DNA of 64,000 bases from Aestuariibius sp. HNIBRBA575 (GTDB lineage: Bacteria > Pseudomonadota > Alphaproteobacteria > Rhodobacterales > Rhodobacteraceae): the NCBI RefSeq assembly GCF_040932005.1, contig NZ_CP162414.1, positions 2,693,501 through 2,757,500 of the forward strand, written 5' to 3'. The position numbers were made by a program, and so were the translations under genes. The stretch's first letter is position 1, and each line of letters begins with the position of its first letter. A model generated the notes under the pieces. The model had not been told where the DNA came from and searched no databases. It saw only the letters and a list, made by a program, of their open reading frames with translations. Below are positions 45,820-60,495 of the stretch, piece after piece.

Positions 45820-46698
45820 ATGGACACGATCATCGGGATGCGCACCTTTGCGGCGGTTGCAACACATGGCTCCTTTACCGAAGGCGCAAAACAGGTTGGC
45901 ATCAGCACCAAACTTGCCAGCAAATACGTTGGCCAACTCGAAGAGCGCCTGAACGCACAGCTGTTTCACCGCACCACCCGTCGCGTGGCCATGACGGAAA
46001 CCGGCGCGGCCTATTTCAAACGCTGCCAACCTTTGCTGGAACAATTTGATGAACTCGAAGGTCTGGTTCAGGATCGGCAAACCGAGCTTGCCGGTCGGAT
46101 CAGGATCACTGCGCCCACAGGATTTGGGTCCGGGCAATTGGTTCATATGCTAAAGCCATTTCAAGTCGCCCATCCCAAAGTGTCGATCGAATTGCGCCTG
46201 TCAGATCACCATGTTTCGATTGTCGAAGAAGGGTTTGATCTGGCGATCCGGTTTGGGGTGTTAAAGGATTCCAGCCTGATAGCCCGCAAGCTGATGGACA
46301 TGCGGATCGTGCTATGTGCCGCGCCCAGCTATTTGGCCGCCCATGGTGAACCCAAAGACCCCGCCGCATTGACGACCCATAATTGTCTGTTGCAAAGCAC
46401 GCTCACGACAACTGACAGTTGGGAATTCAAAGGCAAGTCAGGCCCTTACACGGTCCCTGTGACGGGCAATTTTAGGGCCAATTCGCCGCTTGCCGTGGCC
46501 AATATGGCGGCGGACGGTTTGGGGATCGGTCGCGTGCCGTTATACACCGCCCGCCCGTTTCTGGACGATCAACGCCTGAAATTGATCTTTGAGGACCAAG
46601 AGGCAAGGGTCATCGGCCTCTTTGCGGTCTATCCGCCAAGCCGACATCTGACCGCCAGAATTCGCGCACTCATTGATCATCTGGCCAGCCAGTTTTAA
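45820..46698 (+). CDS. LysR family transcriptional regulator
   Basis: About 292 residues from the ATG at 45820, chosen because MDTIIGMRTFAAVATHGSFT is a usual LysR start; upstream ATGs at 45796 and 45802 also lack a good ribosome site. The N-terminal helix-turn-helix is followed by the substrate-binding domain (RIRITAPTGFGSGQLV, VEEGFDLAIRFGVLKDSSL). It belongs to the CrgA/AaeR-like subgroup. It probably controls the divergent glutathione transferase. Its end overlaps the ohrR end by 4 bases. Confidence 0.9.
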   Translation: MDTIIGMRTFAAVATHGSFTEGAKQVGISTKLASKYVGQLEERLNAQLFHRTTRRVAMTETGAAYFKRCQPLLEQFDELEGLVQDRQTELAGRIRITAPTGFGSGQLVHMLKPFQVAHPKVSIELRLSDHHVSIVEEGFDLAIRFGVLKDSSLIARKLMDMRIVLCAAPSYLAAHGEPKDPAALTTHNCLLQSTLTTTDSWEFKGKSGPYTVPVTGNFRANSPLAVANMAADGLGIGRVPLYTARPFLDDQRLKLIFEDQEARVIGLFAVYPPSRHLTARIRALIDHLASQF

Positions 46699-47168
46699 TC
46701 TGCGATGTCCGTCGGGGCGCTGCGGCCTTCAATGAAAGATTTGATCGCGTTCATTTGGGCAATCAGGTCCTGCGCCTGTGTGGGATCAACCCCGATTGCG
46801 CAGCCAATCGCGCCGGGCACCTGCACTGCGTCGTGATATAGCCCGCGCCCTTTGGCCGTCAGGAAAACCTCAACCCGGCGTTCGTCGTCTTTGCTTCTGA
46901 TGCGGTCAACGATGCCGAGTTTTTCCAATCGTTTCACCAGCGGCGTCACGGTCGCCTGATCCACCTGCAACTGTGTAGCGATCTGTTGAACCATCAGACC
47001 GTCCTGCTGCCACAGCGCCATCAGAGCCAGATATTGTGGATAGGTTATGCCCATCGGTGCCAGTAACGTCCTGTATTCCTTGGTAATTGCGCGCGACGCT
47101 GAATAAAGCGCAAAACACAATTGATCCTCAATCCGCAGGCGGCTGTCTGTTTTTTCTGTGGGTTGCAT
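46695..47168 (-). CDS. ohrR: Organic-hydroperoxide-sensing MarR regulator
   Basis: 157 residues. The OhrR mark is Cys18 in EDQLCFALYSASRA, the residue oxidised by organic peroxide. The winged helix follows (QIATQLQVDQATVTPLVKRLEKLG, DERRVEVFLTAKG). The protein represses ohr until its cysteine is oxidised. It is divergent from ohr across a 175-base region. Confidence 0.92.
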   Translation of the reverse strand: MQPTEKTDSRLRIEDQLCFALYSASRAITKEYRTLLAPMGITYPQYLALMALWQQDGLMVQQIATQLQVDQATVTPLVKRLEKLGIVDRIRSKDDERRVEVFLTAKGRGLYHDAVQVPGAIGCAIGVDPTQAQDLIAQMNAIKSFIEGRSAPTDIAD

Positions 47169-47295
47169 CAGGCATATGCCCCTATTGGTTTGTGCCCAAA
47201 GTAAATTTCATCTGCACCTCTTTCAAGTGGCCTTAGGCTGAGACAGGGCTTTCACGGGGCTGTGAGTTGACTTTGTGATTGCCATGCTAAAAATA

Positions 47296-47320
47296 AATAA
47301 TGCACTATGCAATAATGCAC
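47296..47320. promoter_or_regulatory. Direct repeats upstream of ohr, candidate OhrR site
   Basis: AATAATGCAC occurs at 47296-47305 and again at 47311-47320, a 15-base period, with TGCA also in between. It lies 24 bases before the ohr start codon. The position suits OhrR control, though it differs from the AATTG-type palindromes known elsewhere. Confidence 0.45.
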
Positions 47321-47343
47321 ACCAAAACCTCAGGGGCCACACC

Positions 47344-47778
47344 ATGACAACAGAAGTACTCTATTCCACCCAAGCACGTGCCACAGGCGGCCGCGATGGC
47401 GTTGCTGAAACTCAGGACGGATCGTTCAAAATCGCGCTTTCCACCCCAAAGGAACTTGGCGGTGACGGACGCGAAGGCAATAACCCAGAGCAATTATTTG
47501 CGGCAGGTTATGCGGCGTGTTTTTTAGGGGCGATCAAACATGTCGCCGCGCATGATGACAACGTGAAAACCAAACTGCCCGAAGATCTGACCGTGACCAC
47601 AACGGTTGGCATTGGTCCACGTTCCGAGGGTGGGTTTGGTCTGGATGTGCAGATCAGCGTCGCTATCCCCGGCTTGGACAGGGATCACGCCGAGAAACTG
47701 ATCGGGATTGCCCATGAGGTATGCCCGTATTCCAACGCCACCCGGAACGGTTTGAACATCACCCCAACATTGGCGTGA
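47344..47778 (+). CDS. ohr: Organic hydroperoxide resistance protein
   Basis: 144 residues of the Ohr/OsmC fold. The two reactive cysteines are Cys59 in AAGYAACFLG and the one in HEVCPYSNATR. It reduces organic peroxides to alcohols with lipoyl proteins as electron source. The start at 47344 is preceded by AGGGGCC and matches the MTTEVLYSTQARATGGRDG of Ohr proteins. Paired with the divergent ohrR. Confidence 0.95.
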   Translation: MTTEVLYSTQARATGGRDGVAETQDGSFKIALSTPKELGGDGREGNNPEQLFAAGYAACFLGAIKHVAAHDDNVKTKLPEDLTVTTTVGIGPRSEGGFGLDVQISVAIPGLDRDHAEKLIGIAHEVCPYSNATRNGLNITPTLA

Positions 47779-47825
47779 TCCGATTGATGGCCCACGATCC
47801 GGCCATCAACCACCCCTACAAATAA

Positions 47826-47860
47826 AAAGAGCCCCGAATAATCGGGGCTCTTTGTTGTTT
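47826..47860. terminator. Bidirectional terminator between ohr and rpoC
   Basis: Perfect arms AAAGAGCCCCGA and TCGGGGCTCTTT around a short loop, with A-run before and T-rich sequence after. It can end both ohr and the rpoBC transcript. Confidence 0.9.
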
Positions 47861-47874
47861 AGAAAAGGGGTCGC

Positions 47875-50800
47875 TTATTCGCGGCTTTCGGGTGTGTCCA
47901 CAACCAATGTGTCAAACTCGTCACCACCGATGACGTCGTCTTCCATTGGGGCGGCCAAGGCCACGGCTGCTTCGGCTTCTTCGCGGCGGGCGGACAGGAC
48001 AACCTTGTCACGCTGGGCCGCGATAGACCGCATCAGCTGTGTCGCGCCACCTGTCCCGGCTGGGATCAGACGGCCCACGATGACGTTTTCTTTCAGGCCA
48101 ACCAGTTTGTCGCGTTTGCCCTGAACCGAAGCTTCGGTCAGAACGCGTGTGGTTTCCTGGAACGACGCGGCTGAGATGAACGACCGTGTCTGCAACGACG
48201 CCTTGGTGATCCCAAGCAGGATTGGTTCGCCTTTGGCTGGGCGGCCCCCTTTGGAAATCGCCTTTTCGTTGGCTTCGTCAAACTCGGCTTTGTCCACAGT
48301 TTCGCCTTTCAGCAATGTGGTTTCACCCGAGTCAGAAATTTCCCATTTCTGCAGCATCTGGCGCACGATCACTTCGATATGCTTATCGTTGATCTTCACA
48401 CCTTGCAGACGGTAAACGTCCTGAACTTCGTCGATCATGTAGTCAGCCAAAGCTTCGACCCCCATAACCGCAAGAATATCGTGCGGCGCTGGGTTACCGT
48501 CCATGATGTAATCGCCCTTCTGGACAAAATCACCTTCCTGAACAGGAATGTGTTTGCCTTTGGGCACCATGTACTCGACTTTTTCCATGCTCTCGTCAGC
48601 TGGCTCAATCGCGATGCGGCGCTTGTTCTTGTAGTCCTTGCCAAAGCGCACATAACCGTCAATTTCGGAAATGATCGCGTTGTCTTTCGGACGACGTGCT
48701 TCGAACAACTCGGCCACACGTGGCAGACCACCGGTAATGTCCTTGGTTTTGGCGCCTTCACGCGGAATACGTGCAACCACGTCCCCGGCTTCGACCTGTT
48801 GGCCATCTTCGACCGACAGAATTGCGTCAACAGACATTTGGTAGGTCACTGGGTTACCGGCATCGTTGCGCATGGGTTCGCCATCGGCGCCAACCACAAA
48901 GATTTCCGGCTTCAGCTCGTTGCCCTTTGGCGCAGAACGCCAGTCGGTCACGATTTTCTGGGTCATGCCAGTTGCGTCATCGGTGACTTCGCGCACGGCA
49001 ATACCGGCGGTCAGATCAACGTATTTCGCAGTACCGGATTTCTCAGCAATGATCGGCAGAGTGTATGGATCCCATTCGAACATTTTGTCACCACGGGCAA
49101 TTTTTGCACCGTCTTTGACAAACACTTTGGAACCGTATCCAACCTTATGGCTGGCGCGCTCTTCGCCGTCGTCGCCCACAATCGCCAGAACCATGTTCCG
49201 ACCGATGACAACGATTTCACCCGCTGCATTGGTCAGGGTCCGTGCATCGCGGAATTCAACCTTACCGTCCTGAGATGCCTCAAGGAAGGATTGCTGACCA
49301 CCCTGCGCAACGCCGCCAATGTGGAATGTCCGCATTGTTAGCTGTGTGCCGGGTTCCCCAATGGATTGGGCTGCGATGATGCCGACTGCTTCGCCGATGT
49401 TCACGCGTGTACCACGGGCCAAATCACGGCCGTAGCAGGTTGCGCAAACGCCGTCTTCGGCTTCACAGGTTAGCGGCGAACGAATACGCATGGAAACCAC
49501 ATCGGATTCTTCGATCAGGTCTGCCTTGCGTTCGTCGATCAATTCGCCTTGGGCGACCAGCACTTCGTCTGTGCCGGGGACCATGACGTCGTCTGCGGAC
49601 ACACGGCCCAGCACACGTTCGCCAAGCGACGCAACCACTTCACCGTCATTGACAGCCGCTTCGGCGGTGATCGCCTGATCGGTGCCGCAATCGATGACAC
49701 GCACGATACAATCCTGCGCAACATCCACCAGACGACGAGTCAGATACCCCGAGTTCGCTGTTTTCAAAGCCGTATCTGACAGACCCTTACGGGCACCGTG
49801 GGTGGAGTTAAAGTACTCCAGAACGGTCAGACCTTCTTTAAAGTTCGAGATAATCGGTGTCTCAATGATCGAGCCATCCGGCTTGGCCATCAAGCCGCGC
49901 ATCCCGCCCAGCTGTTTCATCTGTGTGACCGAGCCACGCGCACCAGAATGGGCCATCATGTAAACCGAGTTCGGCTCCATTTCGGCACCCTGATCGTCAC
50001 GTTTGTTCGCCGAGATGGTGTTCATCATCGCGTCGGTGACTTTGTCGTTGGCTTTTGACCAGGCGTCGACAACTTTGTTGTACTTCTCACCTTGGGTGAT
50101 CAGACCGTCCATGTATTGCTGTTCAAAATCCTTCACCTGATCGCGGGTTTCATCAACCAACGTCCATTTGGTGTCAGGGATAACCATGTCGTCCTTGCCG
50201 AAGGAAATCCCGGCTTTAAACGCTTCGCGGAAACCCATGGTCATGATCTGATCACAGAAAATGACGGATTCTTTCTGGCCACAATACCGGTAAACGGTAT
50301 CAATGATCTGCTGCACTTCTTTCTTACGCAGCAGACGGTTGACCAGGCTGAACGGCGCTTTGTTATTGCGAGGCAACAACGCACCCAAACGCACGCGGCC
50401 CGGTGTGGTTTCGAACCGCACCATGACTTCGTTGCCTTCTTCGTCGATCTGCGGGATCCGGCATTCGATCTTGGAATGCAGGTGAACTTCACCCGAATTC
50501 AGCGCGTGCTCAACTTCTTGAACATCGCCAAAGACCATGCCTTCGCCTTTTTGACCTTCGCGTTCGATGGTCGTGTAATACAGACCCAAGATCATATCCT
50601 GCGACGGAACGATGATCGGCGCGCCGTTGGCAGGCGACAGAACGTTGTTGGTCGACATCATCAGAACACGGGCTTCCAGCTGAGCTTCGAGGCTCAGAGG
50701 AACGTGAACCGCCATTTGGTCCCCATCAAAGTCAGCGTTAAACGCAGAACAGACCAGCGGGTGCAGCTGAATAGCCTTGCCTTCGATCAGCGTGGGTTCA

Positions 50801-52119
50801 AACGCTTGGATGCCCAAACGGTGCAATGTTGGCGCACGGTTCAACATAACAGGGTGTTCGCGGATCACTTCGTCCAAGATATCCCACACTTCGGGACGCT
50901 CTTTTTCGACCAGCTTTTTCGCCTGTTTCACGGTGCTGGACAGGCCTTTGGCCTCCAGACGTGAATAGATGAACGGTTTAAACAGCTCCAACGCCATCTT
51001 TTTGGGCAAACCACATTGATGCAGCTTCAGTTCGGGACCAGTCACAATGACCGACCGACCAGAGAAGTCGACGCGTTTACCCAAAAGGTTTTGACGGAAC
51101 CGGCCTTGCTTCCCTTTCAGCATATCGCTGAGGGATTTCAGAGGACGTTTGTTGGCACCGGTGATGACACGACCACGACGGCCATTGTCAAACAACGCAT
51201 CCACAGATTCCTGCAACATCCGCTTTTCGTTGCGCACGATGATATCAGGTGCGCGCAATTCGATCAGACGTTTCAGACGGTTGTTCCGGTTGATCACCCG
51301 ACGATACAGATCGTTCAAATCGGATGTCGCGAAACGCCCGCCATCCAGAGGCACCAATGGGCGCAATTCTGGTGGGATCACTGGGATCACGGTCATGATC
51401 ATCCATTCCGGACGGTTGCCGGATTCAATGAAGCTTTCCACGATCTTCAGACGTTTGATGATCTTTTTAGGCTTCAGCTCGCCGGTGGCTTCCTTCAGGT
51501 CCGCGCGCAGGGTCTCTGCTTCGGCCTCAAGGTCGATCATCGACAGCATTTCGCGGATCGCTTCGGCGCCGATATTGGCGGTAAAAGCGTCCATGCCATA
51601 GGCGTCCTGCGCGTCGAGGAATTCCTCTTCGGTCATCAGGGCCCCGAATTGCAGGTCGGTCAGACCCGGTTCGATCACAACGTAGTTTTCGAAATACAGG
51701 ATGCGTTCCAGATCACGCAGGGTCATGTCCAGCATGAGCCCGATCCGGGACGGCAGCGATTTCAGGAACCAGATATGCGCAACTGGGGATGCCAGTTCGA
51801 TATGGCCCATACGTTCGCGGCGCACCTTTTGCAGGGTAACTTCAACACCACATTTCTCGCAGACAACGCCGCGATACTTCATGCGTTTATATTTACCACA
51901 CAGGCATTCGTAATCTTTGATTGGGCCAAAGATACGCGCGCAGAACAGACCGTCACGTTCAGGTTTGAACGTCCGGTAGTTGATGGTTTCTGGTTTCTTG
52001 ATCTCACCGAACGACCACGACAGGATCCGTTCTGGTGAGGCCAAAGAGACCTTGATTTCGTCGAAAACCTTGGCTGGTGTCAGCGGGTTAAACGGGTTGT
52101 TCGTCAGTTCCTGGTTCAT
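47875..52119 (-). CDS. rpoC: RNA polymerase subunit beta-prime
   Basis: 1414 residues. The N-terminal zinc ribbon [13 protein letters not shown]...CEKCG, the catalytic [12 protein letters not shown] (about 461-472, Mg-binding aspartates), the bridge-helix region and the second zinc site ([15 protein letters not shown]) are present. The acidic C terminus is normal for the group. It follows rpoB by 51 bases. Confidence 0.99.
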   Translation of the reverse strand: MNQELTNNPFNPLTPAKVFDEIKVSLASPERILSWSFGEIKKPETINYRTFKPERDGLFCARIFGPIKDYECLCGKYKRMKYRGVVCEKCGVEVTLQKVRRERMGHIELASPVAHIWFLKSLPSRIGLMLDMTLRDLERILYFENYVVIEPGLTDLQFGALMTEEEFLDAQDAYGMDAFTANIGAEAIREMLSMIDLEAEAETLRADLKEATGELKPKKIIKRLKIVESFIESGNRPEWMIMTVIPVIPPELRPLVPLDGGRFATSDLNDLYRRVINRNNRLKRLIELRAPDIIVRNEKRMLQESVDALFDNGRRGRVITGANKRPLKSLSDMLKGKQGRFRQNLLGKRVDFSGRSVIVTGPELKLHQCGLPKKMALELFKPFIYSRLEAKGLSSTVKQAKKLVEKERPEVWDILDEVIREHPVMLNRAPTLHRLGIQAFEPTLIEGKAIQLHPLVCSAFNADFDGDQMAVHVPLSLEAQLEARVLMMSTNNVLSPANGAPIIVPSQDMILGLYYTTIEREGQKGEGMVFGDVQEVEHALNSGEVHLHSKIECRIPQIDEEGNEVMVRFETTPGRVRLGALLPRNNKAPFSLVNRLLRKKEVQQIIDTVYRYCGQKESVIFCDQIMTMGFREAFKAGISFGKDDMVIPDTKWTLVDETRDQVKDFEQQYMDGLITQGEKYNKVVDAWSKANDKVTDAMMNTISANKRDDQGAEMEPNSVYMMAHSGARGSVTQMKQLGGMRGLMAKPDGSIIETPIISNFKEGLTVLEYFNSTHGARKGLSDTALKTANSGYLTRRLVDVAQDCIVRVIDCGTDQAITAEAAVNDGEVVASLGERVLGRVSADDVMVPGTDEVLVAQGELIDERKADLIEESDVVSMRIRSPLTCEAEDGVCATCYGRDLARGTRVNIGEAVGIIAAQSIGEPGTQLTMRTFHIGGVAQGGQQSFLEASQDGKVEFRDARTLTNAAGEIVVIGRNMVLAIVGDDGEERASHKVGYGSKVFVKDGAKIARGDKMFEWDPYTLPIIAEKSGTAKYVDLTAGIAVREVTDDATGMTQKIVTDWRSAPKGNELKPEIFVVGADGEPMRNDAGNPVTYQMSVDAILSVEDGQQVEAGDVVARIPREGAKTKDITGGLPRVAELFEARRPKDNAIISEIDGYVRFGKDYKNKRRIAIEPADESMEKVEYMVPKGKHIPVQEGDFVQKGDYIMDGNPAPHDILAVMGVEALADYMIDEVQDVYRLQGVKINDKHIEVIVRQMLQKWEISDSGETTLLKGETVDKAEFDEANEKAISKGGRPAKGEPILLGITKASLQTRSFISAASFQETTRVLTEASVQGKRDKLVGLKENVIVGRLIPAGTGGATQLMRSIAAQRDKVVLSARREEAEAAVALAAPMEDDVIGGDEFDTLVVDTPESRE

Positions 52120-52170
52120 TTTGATACCTCAAATTCGTGCGGAAGGGGAAAGGAGAAGGGCAAAACGCCC

Positions 52171-56310
<4,140 letters not shown>

Positions 56311-56451
56311 GTGCGTCGTCACCTTTCAATCTCGTGCAGTACGCGATGCCGTTGGGCCTCGGCGCGCGTCCATCTGAGAGCGGATACAGTTCGGCCTATT
56401 CATGGCATCCGTCCCAAAGGATGCCTCCCGACCATTGAACCTTTCCAAGTA

Positions 56452-56473
56452 AAGGGTTTGCAATAAAACCCTT
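56452..56473 (-). promoter_or_regulatory. Perfect inverted repeat in the rplL-rpoB spacer
   Basis: AAGGGTTT and AAACCCTT arms of 8 bases with a 6-base loop. It is close to palindromic, so strand is not decisive; on the transcript it could form an RNA hairpin ahead of rpoB, perhaps a processing site. Confidence 0.45.
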
Positions 56474-56488
56474 CGCTAAGACAGGTTC

Positions 56489-56517
56489 GGCTGGGCCCGC
56501 AAAACACGGACCCAGCC
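56489..56517 (-). promoter_or_regulatory. Second hairpin in the rplL-rpoB spacer
   Basis: GGCTGGG and CCCAGCC arms with a 15-base loop. It follows the terminator-like hairpin after rplL and may belong to the same attenuation or processing region. Confidence 0.4.
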
Positions 56518-56544
56518 TAAAATATAGGGGCTAAAAGCCGCCCC
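56518..56544 (-). terminator. Attenuator-like hairpin after rplL
   Basis: On the minus strand GGGGC-N8-GCCCC followed by TATATTTTA, starting 13 bases after the rplL stop. A weak terminator here would lower rpoBC expression relative to L10/L7/L12, as known in E. coli. Confidence 0.55.
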
Positions 56545-56557
56545 AAAAGCGCCTGAC

Positions 56558-56929
56558 TTAGGCCAGCTCGACTTCTGCGCCAGCTGCTTCCAGCTTGCCT
56601 TTGATGTCTTCAGCTTCAGCTTTGTCAACGCCTTCTTTGATCTTGCCGCCAGCTTCAACCAATGTCTTGGCTTCTTTCAGGCCCAGACCGGTGATGCCGC
56701 GAACTTCTTTGATCACGTTGATTTTCTGAGCGCCGGCGTTCTTCAGAACAACGTCGAACTCAGTTTTTTCTTCTGCTGCTGCACCGGCGTCGCCACCAGC
56801 TGCAACCATTACAGCGCCGCCAGCTGCGGGTTCGATGCCATACTCGTCTTTGAGGATGGTTTTCAGTTCTTGTGCTTCAAGAAGAGTCAGACCTACGATC
56901 TCTTCTGCAAGTTTTTTCAGATCAGCCAT
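56558..56929 (-). CDS. rplL: Ribosomal protein L7/L12
   Basis: 123 residues. The N-terminal dimer domain ([23 protein letters not shown]), an Ala/Gly-rich hinge and the C-terminal factor-binding domain ([29 protein letters not shown]) are typical. It forms the ribosomal stalk with L10 and recruits translation factors. It follows rplJ by 68 bases. Confidence 0.98.
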   Translation of the reverse strand: MADLKKLAEEIVGLTLLEAQELKTILKDEYGIEPAAGGAVMVAAGGDAGAAAEEKTEFDVVLKNAGAQKINVIKEVRGITGLGLKEAKTLVEAGGKIKEGVDKAEAEDIKGKLEAAGAEVELA

Positions 56930-56997
56930 TTTGCTTTCCGTTCTATTAGATGTGTTCCAACGTCAGGGCAGATGCCCCACATAGGTAATCAAGTTGC

Positions 56998-57516
56998 TTA
57001 AGCAGCTTCCGCTTTCTCTTCGATCGTCGAAAGGATGCTTGCGATGTTTGAAGCAGGCGCGCCAATGGCCCCCGCGATGTTGGAACCGGGTGCGCCGATG
57101 CAACCAACGATCGAAGCAATAAGCTCTTCACGTGATGGCATTTCGGACACGGCTTTCACACCAGCGACGTCCAGAGCCGTCTCACCCATGGCACCACCAA
57201 GAATAACGAGCTTGTCGTTGGTCTTGGCATAGCCCTGAACAACCTTCGCCGCAGCGACAGGATCTTCAGAATAGGAGATGACGGTCATGCCCGTCAGGTA
57301 GTCAGCAATGCTTGCGCAAGGCTTACCTTCAAGGGCGATTTTGGCGAGCTTGTTCTTTGCAACGCGAACTGCACCACCTGCTTCACGCATTTGCGCACGC
57401 AGATCTTGCATTTCAGCAACTGTCAGACCTTCGTAATGGGCTACCACTACGACGCCAGAGCTTTCGAAGATCTGGCCGAGTTCGTCGACCAATTTCTCTT
57501 TCTGGGCTCTATCCAC
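56998..57516 (-). CDS. rplJ: Ribosomal protein L10
   Basis: 172 residues; starts at GTG with TTTGGAG upstream. N-terminal domain ([36 protein letters not shown]) binds 23S rRNA; the C-terminal helix that carries L7/L12 dimers ends in [12 protein letters not shown]. In many bacteria L10 with L7/L12 represses its own translation through the mRNA leader. Confidence 0.97.
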   Translation of the reverse strand: MDRAQKEKLVDELGQIFESSGVVVVAHYEGLTVAEMQDLRAQMREAGGAVRVAKNKLAKIALEGKPCASIADYLTGMTVISYSEDPVAAAKVVQGYAKTNDKLVILGGAMGETALDVAGVKAVSEMPSREELIASIVGCIGAPGSNIAGAIGAPASNIASILSTIEEKAEAA

Positions 57517-57670
57517 AGTTTTACTCCAAATTAGGGAGGCTCACGCCCCCCGGCTCTTATTTACCGGTCAGACCGGCGTTAAAGTCCGCTACGGGGCTGC
57601 CAAAGTCGCCCGAGGTAACACCCCGGCCAATCTTGTCTTTCCCGTCTCAGGCAGGAATTATGGGATCAGA
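57517..57670 (-). ncRNA. Probable L10 leader of rplJL
   Basis: The 150 bases before rplJ on the minus strand are GC-rich and have repeated pairing segments (GGCCGGGGTGTTACCTCGGG, GCCGGTCTGACCGGT, then GAGCCGGGGG near rplJ). An L10-binding leader is expected here. I cannot fold it without a tool, so boundaries are approximate. Confidence 0.45.
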
Positions 57671-57943
57671 TGACCCACCCACCGTCTTGGACGAAACGCA
57701 AACAGCGCACGACGAATCGCACGCTGGTTGCAAGAGGTGAAATAATCGCTCTGAACCATAAGCACAAGAGCCAGAATGCGTCTGTTATGTGCAATCGGGG
57801 GAATAGGTCAATTTGGTGCCGTTTCCTGCCGAAATCGGGGAAACAGTTTACAGGCTACAAAAATCGCCTCATGCTGATTTCCATTATGGTGATCTTCGCT
57901 TTCAGTAGCAAACAATTAACACGCATTCAGTAGTCCAGAACAC
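57671..57943. promoter_or_regulatory. Divergent region between rplJ leader and GGDEF-EAL gene
   Basis: 273 bases that must contain the rplJL-rpoBC promoter (minus) and the GGDEF-EAL promoter (plus). AT-rich sequence near 57890-57930 precedes the plus-strand gene. No repeat or small gene is seen. Confidence 0.4.
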
Positions 57944-59776
57944 ATGACCAGTGACACGCCCAAGAAAGTTATTCGGGACTTAGAAGATTATGCAGGGATT
58001 GCATCGGATTGGTTTTGGGAAACCGATGCCAATCATCGATTCCAATATTTTTCGCGGCGCATGCAAGAAGTCACCAAGGTTGACACCAATATCCTGCTCG
58101 GGCGGAGCCGTTATGAGGTCCGCTATGCGGGGGTCAGCCCGGAAGGCTGGAAAGCCCACCGCGAAGATCTGGATGCCCACCGGTCCTTTCGAAATTTCGA
58201 ATACCAATTCCTACGCACCGAAGACGCCTCAGAATTGTGGGTTCGGGTCTCTGGTGACCCTCTCTTTGATGAGGACGGCACCTTTGTTGGGTATCGCGGC
58301 ACAGGCCATGACGTCACCAAAGAAGTGGTCGCCAAACGCGATCTCATGGCGTCCCTGAAAGAGCTGGAAAAACGCAACAAAGAGCTGGGCGAAGCGCGCA
58401 CGGCGCTGGAACGCGCCGCCTTTGAGGATATCCTGACCGGGCTGCCCAACCGGCGCGCCTTTGAACGGGACCTGCAACAGGTTTTATCCAACCCCAAATC
58501 GGACCTGTCGTTGCTGCATATCGATTTGGACAAATTCAAATGGGTCAATGACACGTTGGGGCATCCCGTGGGGGACGAAGTGTTGGTCGCTGCGGCCCGT
58601 CGCATGCAAAATCTGATCGGCGCTGAGAACCCGCTATACCGGGTGGGCGGCGATGAATTCATGGTACTGCTGGTGGGCTGTCGCGATCTGGATCACGCCG
58701 GTTTCATCGGCGATTCCATTGTTGAGGCCATGCTGGAACCGATGCAGCTGGGGCAACAACGCGCAACAGTGGGCGCCAGTGTGGGTGTCTCAATTGGGCT
58801 GTCAGGACAGCTGGATGCGCATCAGTTGATATCCCATGCCGATGCCGCCTTGTATCAGGCCAAACATAACGGGCGCAGCAGCGTTTGCAAAATTTCGGAC
58901 GACTTGCGCAACGAAACCGAAGATTTCCTGCGCCTGTCCACCCAAATACCCGGCGCAATCGAACGCGGCGAATTTGTCCCCTATTTTCAGCCGCAATTTG
59001 ACTGTAGCAGCAATCAAATCATCGGGGCCGAAGCCTTGGTCCGGTGGCACCACCCTGAATTGGGCACCTTATTGCCCGGCCGGTTCCTGAAAGCGGCAAC
59101 CGGAATGGGGCTGATCGACAAAATCGACCAACTGGTTCTAGTAAAGGCATTGGAAACGGCCGACCGACTGTCGCAAAAAGGGATCAATCTGCCATCTTTA
59201 TCCGTCAATATCAGCGAAGCCAGACTGATGGACCCAAGCTTGCCCACTGATATTGCGCGCCTGTGGACCAACCGCAGCTGCACTTTGTCCGTGGAACTCG
59301 TCGAAACCATTTATTTCGACGATACCAGCATCAGCGATCAATTTTCAGACAATCTAACGCAATTGCGCAATCTTGGCGTTCGACTGGAAACCGATGATTT
59401 TGGCAGCGGGCGCGCGTCGATCACCGGCTTGCTGCGCTATTCCCCGGACCGGCTGAAAATCGACCGACGGCTGGTGCAGGCCGCGGCCCGGGCGCCGGTC
59501 CAACACGCCTTGGTATCAGCGATCTTGGACATGGCGCAATCGCTGGGGATCGATACCATCGCCGAAGGCGTCGAAACTCAGGCGGACATCAACACGATCC
59601 GCGCCTTGGGCTGTCATTGTTTTCAAGGTTTTGCCATTTCCCATCCGCTTTGCGAACGGGATCTGGAACATTTCCTGACCGCAGATTTTTTGACTCTGCC
59701 CGATCAGGACACAAAAAAATCCGGCAGGCCAAAAGGCGCTGCCGGACTTGGATCTGTGCACAACTTTCGCCGGTAA
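57944..59776 (+). CDS. PAS-GGDEF-EAL cyclic di-GMP protein
   Basis: 610 residues. A PAS domain (about 10-130) is followed by a coiled linker, a GGDEF domain (VGGDEF near 235) and an EAL domain (AEALVRW near 363, VELVET, ETDDFGSG, DRLKIDRR and EGVET). Both catalytic domains look intact, so it may make and break cyclic di-GMP, with PAS input. No RxxD inhibitory site is seen before GGDEF. No signal peptide or membrane segment, so it is cytosolic. It sits on the opposite strand inside the rplKA-rplJL-rpoBC cluster, and its last codons run through the rplA terminator. Confidence 0.92.
   Translation: MTSDTPKKVIRDLEDYAGIASDWFWETDANHRFQYFSRRMQEVTKVDTNILLGRSRYEVRYAGVSPEGWKAHREDLDAHRSFRNFEYQFLRTEDASELWVRVSGDPLFDEDGTFVGYRGTGHDVTKEVVAKRDLMASLKELEKRNKELGEARTALERAAFEDILTGLPNRRAFERDLQQVLSNPKSDLSLLHIDLDKFKWVNDTLGHPVGDEVLVAAARRMQNLIGAENPLYRVGGDEFMVLLVGCRDLDHAGFIGDSIVEAMLEPMQLGQQRATVGASVGVSIGLSGQLDAHQLISHADAALYQAKHNGRSSVCKISDDLRNETEDFLRLSTQIPGAIERGEFVPYFQPQFDCSSNQIIGAEALVRWHHPELGTLLPGRFLKAATGMGLIDKIDQLVLVKALETADRLSQKGINLPSLSVNISEARLMDPSLPTDIARLWTNRSCTLSVELVETIYFDDTSISDQFSDNLTQLRNLGVRLETDDFGSGRASITGLLRYSPDRLKIDRRLVQAAARAPVQHALVSAILDMAQSLGIDTIAEGVETQADINTIRALGCHCFQGFAISHPLCERDLEHFLTADFLTLPDQDTKKSGRPKGAAGLGSVHNFRR
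59712..59747 (-). terminator. Intrinsic terminator of rplKA, inside the GGDEF-EAL 3' end
   Basis: Arms TCCGGCAG-GCC and GGC-GCTGCCGGA around an AAAA loop; on the minus strand a T-run of about seven bases follows. It lies 49 bases after the rplA stop and overlaps the last 20 codons of the opposite gene. Confidence 0.85.
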
Positions 59777-59795
59777 TAACACCCGGCGACGTTGA

Positions 59796-60494
59796 TTAGT
59801 TGCCTGTCGCGGAATCGATTGCAATCGAAACGCCAGGGCCCATTGTGGACGATACAGCAACTTTTTGCATGTATGCGCCTTTGGCCCCTGTTGGCTTGGC
59901 TTTTTGAACCGCATTGACGAAAGCAAGGATGTTTTCTTCCAGTGCTTTGGCGTCAAAGGATGCTTTGCCGATACCAGCGTGAACAACACCTGCTTTTTCA
60001 GCTTTGAACTGAACTTCGCCGCCTTTGGCCGCTTCTACAGCGGTTTTGACGTCAGGTGTCACTGTGCCGATTTTCGGGTTTGGCATCAGGTTGCGTGGGC
60101 CCAGGATTTTACCCAGACGACCAACGATTGGCATCATGTCAGGTGTCGCGATGCAACGATCAAAGTCGATCTTGCCGCCCTGAATGGCTTCCATCAGGTC
60201 TTCTGCGCCAACGATATCTGCGCCCGCTGCTTTGGCTTCGTCTGCTTTGTCGCCACGTGCGAACACAGCGACGCGAACAGATTTACCAGTGCCATTTGGC
60301 AGGGATACAGTGCCGCGAACCATTTGGTCAGCGTGACGTGGGTCAACGCCCAAGCACAACGCGATTTCGATGGTTTCGTCGAATTTCGCAGTCGCACCAG
60401 TTTTCAGTAGCTCAACAGCTTCTGCAACGGTGACGTCCACTTTGCCGGCGAATGCTTCGCGTGCGGCGCGGGTGCGTTTTCCAAGTTTAGCCAT
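59796..60494 (-). CDS. rplA: Ribosomal protein L1
   Basis: 232 residues with the L1 patterns [46 protein letters not shown] and [16 protein letters not shown]. It forms the L1 stalk of the large subunit and can repress its own operon. It begins 1 base after rplK. Confidence 0.98.
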   Translation of the reverse strand: MAKLGKRTRAAREAFAGKVDVTVAEAVELLKTGATAKFDETIEIALCLGVDPRHADQMVRGTVSLPNGTGKSVRVAVFARGDKADEAKAAGADIVGAEDLMEAIQGGKIDFDRCIATPDMMPIVGRLGKILGPRNLMPNPKIGTVTPDVKTAVEAAKGGEVQFKAEKAGVVHAGIGKASFDAKALEENILAFVNAVQKAKPTGAKGAYMQKVAVSSTMGPGVSIAIDSATGN

Positions 60495-60495
60495 A

